From an uncultured bacterium (GTDB lineage Bacteria; Patescibacteriota; Gracilibacteria; Absconditabacterales; Absconditicoccaceae), in assembly GCA_947168815.1 (NCBI GenBank), contig CAMVNG010000001.1, positions 248,001-312,000 on the forward strand: a stretch of DNA of 64,000 nucleotides, written 5' to 3'. How positions within the stretch are numbered: the first letter of the stretch is position 1; each line of letters begins with the position of its first letter. The translations under genes were made by a program, and so were the position numbers. Shown piece by piece: positions 55,735 through 64,000 of this stretch. Under the pieces are notes generated by a model. That model was not told the origin of the DNA. It saw nothing but the letters and a program-made list of their open reading frames with translations, and did no database searches.

Positions 55735-55886
55735 TTTCTTTTTATTTTTTAATAAAGAATACTTTACCTTAGCAATATATCTCATACTTTCAAGAAAAAA
55801 TTCACTTGATTTTTTATTTTGGATTCACATATTTCTTCTCAGAAACAAATCCACTCTTGGATTTTTTTTAGTTAAACGTATTATGT

Positions 55887-56345
55887 ATGAAAGAACAAGA
55901 AATTGAACAAATTAGAAATATATTAACAAACATTGAAAACAGTCAAAAAAAAATTCCCTATCTTTCTGATTTAAAAAAACATACCGTATTCTGACCCATA
56001 TTCTCTTCTCTCTCTCAAAAAGAAGAAACTGAAGTTGAAAATGTAATCGCCGACTATATAAATGAAAAAATAGAACTCATAAAAAAAACAAAGTGAGGAC
56101 AACTATTTGCAAGATTTGCAGAAAGCAATCCAGAACTTTTCTGGAATTTTCGTAAAGCAAATGACTCAGAATATACAGAAAATGACTTTCAATCGCTATG
56201 AAAACAAGTAGAAACAGAAATGTTCAGACTAGAATGAATTTTAACAGAAAAAATGCTTAAACAAGAAAAAGGATTAGATAAAGTTATAGATTCTTTCTAT
56301 AACATCGTATACCTTTTCTTTCCAAAATTCAACGAAATTGAATAA
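55887..56345 (+). CDS. Hypothetical helical protein
   Basis: 152 aa, soluble, acidic, all helical (EQEIEQIRNILTNIENSQKK at the start; QLFARFAESNPELFWNFRKA in the middle). Not recognised. uvrB starts 33 nt downstream, so they are probably co-transcribed. The ATG two nt upstream (55883) is out of frame. Confidence 0.65.
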
Positions 56346-56378
56346 ACTCATATAATTATTTACTTTCTTCATTCCCTC

Positions 56379-58016
56379 ATGTTCAATCTAAAATCCAACT
56401 ATCAACCGGCATGAGATCAACCTAAAGCGATTAATCAAATTGCTGAAGCTTTTGAAGAATGAAAAAATAAAATCACACTACTTTGAGCAACATGAACAGG
56501 AAAAACATTTACAATTGCAAACATTATTCAAAAAGTTCAAAAACCCACACTTGTAATTTCTCACAACAAAACTCTCGCAGCACAACTTGCAACAGAGTTT
56601 AAAGCTTTTTTCCCAGAAAATGCTGTTCACTATTTCATTTCATATTTTGACTATTATCAACCTGAAAGTTATCTTCCATCAACAGGAACCTATATCGAAA
56701 AAGAAGCAACGATAAATCAAGAAATTGAAATGTATAGACTCGCTACTATGGCTTCTCTTCTCTCAAGAAAAGATGTAATAGTTGTTGCCTCAGCATCATC
56801 TCTATATGGTTTATGACAAAGTAGATTCTTTGAAGAAAATTGTCTTCAACTCTATGTTGGTAAAAAATATGATTTCAATGAAATTAAAAGACAGCTTCTT
56901 CATATGCAATATAAACCTGTTCAATGAAAAATAGAACCTTGAATGTTTGATATGAAAGGAGATATTTTAGACATTTTTTCATCAACTGAGAAATTCCTCT
57001 ATCGTTGTTTTTTTGATGAAGACACTCTAGAAAGAATCGAACAAAGAGATTCTCTAACTTATGAACTAAAAGCTCCTGTCCAAAAAGCAATGCTTTGGCC
57101 TGCAACACAATATCTACAGGACCTTTCAGATCTAGAACGCATCTTATCTCAAATTAATGCTGAAAAAGAACTACGTATTAAAGAATTCGAAAAACTTGGA
57201 ATGATGGTTGAAGCAGAAAGAATAAAGAAAAAAACAGAATATGATATTAGAATGATAAGAGAGACAGGATTTGTTAACGGTATTGAGAACTACTCACTCT
57301 ACTTTGATCAAAGACTTCCTTGAGAACCACCTAACACTATCTTCGATTATTTTCCTGAAGATTTTCTTCTAGTAATAGATGAGTCTCACATGACAATACC
57401 ACAATTAAGAGCAATGGCTCAATGAGACAGAGCAAGAAAGAACAACCTTATTCGTTACTGATTCCGCCTCCCATCAGCCATTGATCATAGACCATTAAGA
57501 TTCGAAGAATTAGAAACAACACTAAACCGAAAAGATATTTCAGAAATACAACTTGATGAAGCAGCTGCTGATTTAGAGCTTGTTTCTGAAGCACATAAAA
57601 AAATTATAGAACAAAGAGATAAAGATAATAACAAAGAAGAAAAAGTATCTTCATCTATAATCAACCGTGAAGCCAGACAAATCAATCAACAAGAAACACT
57701 AACCCGTAAAACTAAAAAATGAGTAAAATCTATATTTTTGTCAGCAACTCCAGCAGAATACGAATTAGAGCTTTCAGATAAAGTAGTAGAACAAATCATT
57801 AGACCTACTGGTCTTTTAGATCCTGTAACTTTCGTATATCCAAAATCAGGAAATTATAATCTTCTTTTAGATTCTCTTCCTAAACTAATAAAAAAGAAAC
57901 CTTTTCTTAATGATTTTCTAACAAAAGAAGAAAAAGTTTCTGAAGAAGGTCATAAAACAAACTTAGAAGAAATCTTTTGAACACAAGAAATTGAAAATAC
58001 AGAAAAACCTGAATAA
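56379..58016 (+). CDS. uvrB: UvrB lacking the second helicase domain
   Basis: 545 aa against the usual ~660. Domain 1a with P-loop [17 protein letters not shown], the beta-hairpin [60 protein letters not shown] and motif [15 protein letters not shown] are present, as is [14 protein letters not shown] ~60-residue charged insert (around [14 protein letters not shown]) precedes SATP. After GLLDP the reading goes into a short unrelated tail and stops; helicase motifs IV-VI and the UvrC-binding C-terminus are absent. No frameshifted remainder is seen downstream. Confidence 0.85.
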
Positions 58017-58083
58017 AAGCTATTCAGATCTTTTACGGAAAATATCAGTAGAATAAATTAGATAACTTTCTAATTAATTTATA

Positions 58084-58305
58084 CTATTTATTAAAAGCTA
58101 CTTGTTGAGCTAATGAAGCACATTCAACTTCAATTTCGTGTGATTCAGCATCAATTACTAAGAAAGTCATCACAGCTGCATAAACAACCACTCCAAAAAA
58201 TACAACGTCTCTAATAATTTTTTGAGCCTTTGATCTTTCAGTTTCTGGCTTATGAAGTCCAATCTTCTTAGCAGCAGCCTTAACTTTTGTTACAGTCTTT
58301 TTCAT
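58084..58305 (-). CDS. Small single-pass membrane protein
   Basis: 73 aa. A basic N-terminus (KKTVTKVKAAAKKIGLHKP) is followed by one TM helix (VVFFGVVVYAAVMTFLVI) and an acidic outside tail with one Cys. Both glycines are GGN. Not recognised. Faces uvrB across a 67-nt gap. Confidence 0.65.
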   Translation of the reverse strand: MKKTVTKVKAAAKKIGLHKPETERSKAQKIIRDVVFFGVVVYAAVMTFLVIDAESHEIEVECASLAQQVAFNK

Positions 58306-58479
58306 TGTTTTGTTTTAAAAGGAATAAATAGAACACAATTATTATACTAGACATTTTTAAATTTGTCAATTTTTTATAAACTTTTTTAATATATAAGAGA
58401 AAACCTTATATTTATCTTGCATTTCATCCATAAAATACTATTTATTAATTATTAACTTTATCCATCTACTAACATAATA

Positions 58480-58872
58480 ATGCGAGGATATATACTACTT
58501 GCCTTACTTATATGATGAGTTCTATGATATCTTGTTTTTTATTTTCAATACGAGCACAGAGACGTTGTAGGAGAATTAAGAAAAAATTTAAAACAAGCAA
58601 ATGATCAGCTCATCTCACTCCAAGAAGAAATGGAAGAAATTACTGCACAAAATGAACTATTTAGAGAAAAGACAACTGAACTTCTTGAAAAAAATGATGA
58701 GTTATCTGATGTTGTAGCAGAACTATGAAAATATTATGTTCATATGAAAAAAGCCTCTGAAAAAACGGCAGAACTATCAAAATATCTACACGATCCAGAT
58801 GAAGAAATGCAAGAAAAATTAGACTCTCTTTCAGAAAGTGAAAAAAATCAATTAAAAAATAGTTTTTTCTAA
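58480..58872 (+). CDS. Membrane-anchored coiled-coil protein
   Basis: 130 aa. N-terminal TM helix (GYILLALLIGGVLGYLVFYF) followed by a long coiled coil (LRKNLKQANDQLISLQEEME onward). Not recognised. First of three genes (58480-61516) that look like one membrane-protein operon. Confidence 0.7.
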
Positions 58873-58968
58873 AAAGACGAGATACAAAAAATGCCCTATT
58901 AGTATTGATTTTAACGACTATTTGGATAAAAGTTTTTATTCATAGACACTTTATTTATTTCAGCCTTC

Positions 58969-60129
58969 ATGTTCTTTCATCTTACTTGATTAAAAGATAC
59001 TACAGAGAAGAACTATACACTTGATTTTTTGATAGAAAGTGAAGATATTATCAAGGCTAGAGCCTTCCTATCAGAAGAAAAAGTAATTACTCTTGGACTA
59101 GATGAATATAAAGAAGAACCTCAAAAATATTGAGATTTTTTTGCTGAAATAAAATCAAAATCTGGAGTTACTGCAACTATAATTTGACCAAAAAAAGAAG
59201 GTGAAAAAATTGATAACTTCATAGCCCTTCTAGTAAATCTCAAATTTGATATCGTTAAAGCAGATAGCTATTCAAACCCAATTCCAGAAGAAGACACAAA
59301 AAAAATAATCGAGAAACTTGTAAAACAAGAAGAAGAACACGAGGCCTTACTCAAAAAACAAAAAGAAGAAGCTGAGAAAAAAAATAAGCTTAATTATACT
59401 GACGATAAACTATTAAAATCTTATGAAGCAATTGATCAAGTAGTTGATCAAATAGATCAACTTATAAAAATCTGATGAAATAACATTCTTCCAGAAACAA
59501 AGAAGAAGTTTGATGATATGAGATGAGAAATTGCAAAACTGCGTCTAGCAACCAATCTAGATAAAATTATTGATGAGCTTCATAAAGCATTAAATCTTAT
59601 CATCGATACTCAAGATTTCTTACTTTGAAAACTTGAACAAGAAAAAATATATAAAATCATTCCTGGATCTCAAACAACCAATGTAGAAGTAATTAGAGAA
59701 CAAGCAAGACTATTTAAAGCAAAGTTACTCTCAACATTATGAGCCCCTCTTTCTGCAGAAGAAAAAACATATATTTCATTAGGATATACAAAACTCTTTG
59801 CTGAATATCTTAAGAAAGATTTAGAAGTCGCAGTCCAAGACAAATTCGCAATAGTAAAAGGAATCTTTTGATGAGCTGAACTTATGATTCTATTCATACT
59901 CCTTGAAATGGTAATAATGTCTGTTTTCTGAAAATACATAGGTGTAGAACTATCTCTTCAAAGATATGCAATAATGTTTATCTATCTTGCTATGGCAGGA
60001 TGGCTATTCAGAATTATCAATAGTTACATACGTCCAAAAACAATATTTGTATATGTAATGTGTTTGTTATGATTACTTCTCATTTACGCAGGACTTGTTT
60101 ATGCCACTAAAATAATTTTAGTTTTCTAG
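58969..60129 (+). CDS. Coiled-coil protein with C-terminal membrane domain
   Basis: 386 aa. A soluble N-terminal domain (~1-130; FLIESEDIIKARAFLSEEKV) is followed by a charged coiled coil (EEEHEALLKKQKEEAEKKN), a helical region with LLSTLGAPLSAEEKTYISLG, and three or four TM helices at the end (AELMILFILLEMVIMSVFG, YVMCLLGLLLIYAGLVYA). The early segment resembles the T2SSE-N/GSPII-like or type IV pilus membrane proteins only weakly. Not recognised. Confidence 0.7.
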
Positions 60130-60139
60130 TCAAAATACC

Positions 60140-61516
60140 GTGATATATTTCCTCGTTTTAGTTCTTTGTTTAGCATTTATTGCTTTCTTTGCGCTCCTAG
60201 AACTGCGGTATTTTTGAATTTTTCCTTTGTTTTTCTTGATTGTTTTTTTCTCTCAAAGTTTTGTTGACATGAGAATGACTTTTCAAGGAACTGATCTTCT
60301 AAAAAAATATGGTCTCTACGCCTTTTCACTACTCATGTTCTTTGGATTACTAGGAATGCTAGAATTCTTTAATTTTTCTTATCAATCATCATTTTTCATA
60401 CTCCTTACATTATGTTGGGTTGCCCGATATGCATCATACTTTTTTGAATATCAAGATTGAAAAAATTTATTCTTTCACTGATTTCTATTTATTCTAATCC
60501 TCTTAATAGGAAATAGCTACTCTACCAGTTGATTTTTTGGATTAAAAAACATGAGTATAATTGTACTCATCACAGCAATTCTATGATTTTGATGACTCTA
60601 TTATTGAGTATGACTTTTTAAAGAAGTAAAAAAGGATTATGAATACTATTTTTTTCTAAGCATCTTTATCTGTATTCTTGATATACTATTCCTTAGTATT
60701 CCAAACCAACTATATGCACTAGATATTAATCTACTAGTCTATCTATGTGTACTGGGAATATTATCGTATGCCTTAGCAATATACCGTCCCAAAGAACCTG
60801 AATTAAGAAGAGAAATATCTCTGAGAAGAGTTCTAGCCTGAGAAAAAATATTAGAATCCAGAAAAAAAGCCAATCAAACACCAGCCTTACAAAAATTTTC
60901 AGAATTTGTTCATAATACACCATTACTGATAAAATACCTACTTGAATATATTAATGTAATTCTGCTAATAGGTATCATCCTTGCATATCTGATACCAATT
61001 TTTCAATGAAAAATGCTTCCACAAATGCGGTATCGATGAGGTATTATTATTTTCTTAATCAATGCATTCTTACTAAAGAAATATTGGATTTTTACTGTTT
61101 TTACAAGATTTGCCGTTGTAATTATAGTAAATTTCTCACTCTACATCAGTCTTTTGACTTTTGGAGATGCAATAACTGATATGGTTCCTTGGCTTATTGC
61201 TTGGAATATCCTTTGTGGACTCGTAATGTTTTATACAAAACTTCCTTGAGTTAGACAATATATCAAACCATCCGACATCATTTTCCGACATATAACATCG
61301 TTAGTTGCCATGCTATTAAATATAGTACTTTTACTAAGACTTGATGCAATTACCTGACAAATCGTCTTTTCGTTAATATTCCTCTATCTTGGACTACGAG
61401 GACGAATTTCTTATTACATCATCCAACTCGTAAAAGATTATCCTGTGCTGATAGAACAAGAAAAAGAAGACCCATTAGATAATCTTCTAGAAAAAGAAAT
61501 AAGTATCAAATCATAA
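60140..61516 (+). CDS. Polytopic membrane protein
   Basis: 458 aa with about 11-12 hydrophobic helices and a central charged cytoplasmic loop (RPKEPELRREISLRRVLAGE). A GTG start at 60140, 10 nt after the previous stop, is taken because the first helix begins at once (VIYFLVLVLCLAFIAFFALL); the next ATG is ~43 codons in. Family not recognised. Confidence 0.7.
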
Positions 61517-61522
61517 AAAATA

Positions 61523-61933
61523 CTAAGCTTCATCCTCTGTTAATTCAGGGATTTCTATAGTAATAACATTTTTTTGCAAATTCGCATTCTTGGGTGTTGA
61601 TAGCTGATCCCAATTCACTTTCTTCTTCCTAATAACCTCAAGCTTTTCAATATCACTTTTTTCTCTTGATGCATTCAACTCATATGTTGCTAATTTCATA
61701 AAGTATCACTCAGTTGAAGCTTTATTAATATAATACAAAAATAAGATTCAAAACAAAACCACAAAACCAAAAAGACCTCATACTTTTATCATATCTGATA
61801 AATCTCTTCTTTCTCTATACTTTGTAAGCCAACTTTTATAAGACTTATGAAAATTGCTATAGGATTGATATACAAAAGTTTTTATCTTATGATGAGTATT
61901 CTCTAACATATTTATTGGAGCAGATTCTTCCAT
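61523..61933 (-). CDS. Bitopic membrane protein in the ftsL position
   Basis: 136 aa. A basic cytoplasmic N-terminus, one TM helix (VGGLFGFVVLFGILFLYYI) and a ~70-residue outside part starting with a short helix (YFMKLATYELNASREKSDIE). It lies 14 nt downstream of rsmH, where ftsL sits in most dcw clusters. FtsL-like by topology and place only, since the sequence is not diagnostic. Confidence 0.6.
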
Positions 61934-61947
61934 AATTATTAATAATT

Positions 61948-62820
61948 CTAAAGTTTCTCAATTATTCTTAGCTTTGCACTTCTAGCAGCCTTATTCTTCT
62001 GAACTTCAGTATAATGAGGTACAATAACTTTCTTATTAATCAAAACAAATTCTCAACCTTCAGACAAAGCTTTAAATGCATTTTTAGTAATTCTATCTTC
62101 GACACTATGATAAGTAATAATAAAACATCTTCAACCCTTTTTTAAGGTTCATGGAAAATCAACCAAAAACTTTTCTAATTGATCTAACTCTTGATTAACC
62201 ATAATCCTAATTACCTGAAAAATAACCGCTATTTTCTTTTGATTAAAATGATGATGTAACAAAAAATCTTTTAAGGAAAACGTAGTCTTAAAAGGATTCT
62301 TTTTTCTCTCTTCAATAAATAATTTTGAAAGATATTCGGATGTTTTCTCACTAAAATCACCATATTTAATCAAAGCATTCATAACAACCTCTCATGAACT
62401 TTTTTGAAGCCATTCCTCAGCTGTAATTCATGACTCCTGATTAAATCTCATATCCAAAGGAGCATCTTCTTTTATAGAAAATCAACGACTTCAATCCTTA
62501 AAATGTTCTAAATTAACTCAAAGATCTAATAATTCATAATCAAAACTTTTTCATAGATTTTGAATATCAGCATAAGAACAATGTTTTATATCAATATAAT
62601 CAGCATAATTTTTCGTTAATTCCCTAGCTTTATTTATCATACGAACATCAACATCTGTTCAGATAATCATCATTCAATCAAGACTTCTTTTTTCTTTTTC
62701 ATGCGATAAAAAAAATTCAGCATGACCTCAATGTCAAAATGTTCCATCAAATCAATCAACCCATCATTGAGGAAGATAATCATAAATCTCTTGTGCTAAA
62801 ACAGGTATATGACGTAACAT
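61948..62820 (-). CDS. rsmH: 16S rRNA (cytosine-1402-N4)-methyltransferase
   Basis: 290 aa. HIPVLAQEIYDYLPQGWVDG start, FGHGGHAEFFLSHE (SAM site), LDLGVNLEHF and DMRFNQESGITAEEWLQ, then IITYHSVEDRITKNAFK. MraW family; modifies C1402 in the decoding site. The LGVSS loop is LGVNL here, a change in an otherwise conserved block. Confidence 0.92.
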
Positions 62821-62845
62821 AAAAATATAGTTCTAAGTTAAAATA

Positions 62846-63331
62846 TTATTCTTCATATTGATAAGACAATAAATTATATTCTTCCGTATTATAAGCAGTA
62901 ATCCCTTCATCATGCCAAAGGACAAATTCTGCAACTCAAAGTTCTAATGCCATCTTAGAACAAATAGTACAATATGGCTTTCCAGCTCTTGAAAGATTTC
63001 AATCTTTATCCAAACGAATAAAATAAAGAATCGATCATTCAATTTGTTCAGGATGATTTCTCAACGCATCAAATAAAGCTCTCTGCTCTGCATGAATACA
63101 ACAAGTTTTGTCAGTAACCTTTCTATGATAAGACATTTTATCAGCACTACATCTCCTCTGTGATTCTAACTCTTTTGCAGGAGAATTATATCAAGCTCAA
63201 ATACAGACTCAATCTTTTACAACAACAGATCAACATTTAGACCTTTCACAACTTGCATATTGAGCTATTTCTCAAGCTTTCTCCATCCACATTCTAGCCT
63301 GTTTTTCTTCATCTCAAACCAAGATTCTCAT
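62846..63331 (-). CDS. Second cytidine/deoxycytidylate deaminase-like protein
   Basis: 161 aa. CCIHAEQRALFDALR supplies the Zn His and catalytic Glu, and GKPYCTICSKMALELGVAE the two Cys ligands. The region before is Cys-rich (YASCERSKCGSVV, RRCSADKMSYH). Same length as the dCMP deaminase at 4173-4658 but clearly different. Substrate unknown; nucleotide or modified base. 25 nt before rsmH. Confidence 0.8.
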
Positions 63332-63336
63332 CTGCA

Positions 63337-64000
63337 CTATAATGAATTTAAAATTCTTTCAAATAATGACATAGCATTAAAATCAGTCTCCTCAAATTGA
63401 TATTCAGCAAAAATACTTCTTAATTTTTCATAATGAGGTGTATAGAAAACAACTTCTTTTCATAAACTTTTCACTTTCTTTTGAAGCTCCTCACTTGGAA
63501 GATGATCAAGAATTATTCATACCTTCTTTGCATCAGAAAAATATGCCTTAGTTTCATTCAAAAACAATAAGTTCCACTGACTTAAAACATGTAATGAAAT
63601 ACGCTCTTCTCTCATCGCTAAAAGCTGAGATAACTTAACAAGCTCTTCAAAATGGTTTCACATTCAGAACAAACAAAGATCTGCTTTTTCAGGAGAAAGC
63701 AATGATAAAATATTCTTTTTATCAATTAATGATTTATCAATAAAAGCAACTCATTCTTCCTCATCATTTGAAGAAGCATAAATATTTTCAGGGATTTCCT
63801 GATTACTCAATGGAATAAAAATATTTTCTCCTCTCTTTAACGCCTTAAGAAAACTTTCTAAATCCCATGGATAATGAATTTCAAATCTTTCCAAACCTTC
63901 TTTTTCTAAATGTTCAATTTCTGGATTTAATTTTTTAATAAAACTAGCTCATCAAGAAAAACAACTTAAAATACATACAGAATGAAAATCATTAAGATAT
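63337..64000 (-). CDS. Transketolase C-terminal-like protein, N-terminus beyond window
   Basis: The last ~220 residues are in view. FEIHYPWDLESFLKALKRGE then NIFIPLSNQEIPENIY resembles the transketolase/PDH-beta block before the C-terminal domain (normally arginine-rich RLSRQ), followed by ADLCLFGMGNHFEELVKLSQ, ERISLHVLSQWNLLFLNE and FYTPHYEKLRSIFAEYQFEE in the order of the transketolase C-terminal regulatory fold. The match is fold-level only. Confidence 0.45.

Noticed and set aside
56379-58083. uvrB as a simple frameshift
   Set aside because: I read the sequence after GLLDP and on to the next gene and found no helicase motif IV-VI in any frame.
1-64000. Mass pseudogenisation by in-frame TGA
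   Set aside because: The TGA codons fall on conserved glycines in every family examined and no frameshifts accompany them, so this is a recoded genome, not decay.
1-64000. CRISPR array, insertion sequence or transposase
   Set aside because: No direct repeats with regular spacers and no transposase-like protein were seen; the only clear long repeat is the 21-bp element.
1-64000. tRNA-Gly(UCA) that would read UGA
   Set aside because: Only tRNA-Leu(GAG) was found in the window.

Overview
Organism and code. Every conserved protein in this window reads through only if TGA is glycine. TGA falls on invariant glycines such as the MurG N-terminal glycine loop, the P-loops of RarA, SufC and the secretion ATPase, the MurC nucleotide loop and the subtilase GTS motif. 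Only TAA and TAG act as stops. UGA=Gly (translation table 25), low GC and a small CPR-like gene set point to Candidatus Absconditabacteria (SR1) or Gracilibacteria. All CDS below were read with that code; reading TGA as stop breaks nearly every gene into false fragments.

Layout. 1-5.7 kb: partial HAD hydrolase, rarA, murG, murC, dCMP deaminase and a DUF1846 protein. 5.8-7 kb: two isolated orphan genes without any TGA. 7-20 kb: secreted subtilase with an SLH-like tail, trigger factor, a His/Cys-tailed small protein, an rRNA m5C methyltransferase, thioredoxin reductase, and a run of secreted or lipoprotein genes (SLH, beta-propeller, a 656-aa orphan). 20-26 kb: a 1389-aa isoleucyl-tRNA synthetase with a Nudix domain and two histidine-phosphatase domains inserted, sufC, and a transglutaminase-like protein. 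26-30.6 kb: a small RNA gene resembling the 5' end of 23S rRNA, an aquaporin, an SLH/MORN/FISUMP surface protein and another TGA-free gene. 30.6-35.5 kb: sufB, dnaB, a thymidylate-synthase-like TGA-free gene, a strand-asymmetric T-rich stretch, and tRNA-Leu. 35.6-45 kb: a polysaccharide cluster (nucleotide-sugar dehydrogenase and methyltransferase on +; three glycosyltransferases, a methyltransferase and a complete dTDP-3-amino-3,6-dideoxyhexose pathway on -), with the same 21-bp element upstream of both arms. 45-50 kb: metK under a SAM-I riboswitch and a large VirB4/TraG-type ATPase. 50-64 kb: truB, yebC, a VanW-like protein, a Cys-rich surface protein, a C-terminally truncated uvrB, several membrane proteins, an rsmH/ftsL-like pair, a second deaminase and a partial transketolase-like gene.

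How it fits together. Many genes build or decorate the cell envelope, as expected for an epibiont that attaches to other cells: peptidoglycan precursors, aminosugar polysaccharide, SLH/MORN/adhesin-like surface proteins and a DNA or protein transfer ATPase. Genes are packed with 1-11 nt overlaps, and several convergent pairs share stop-codon bases. Consensus sigma70-type promoters (TTGAnn, 16-17 nt, TATAAT-like) and U-tailed hairpins are easy to see. The most unusual items are the domain-studded IleRS, the 23S-like small RNA, the TGA-free orphan genes (one a degenerate thymidylate synthase), the shared leader element of the polysaccharide operons, and the UvrB lacking its second motor domain.
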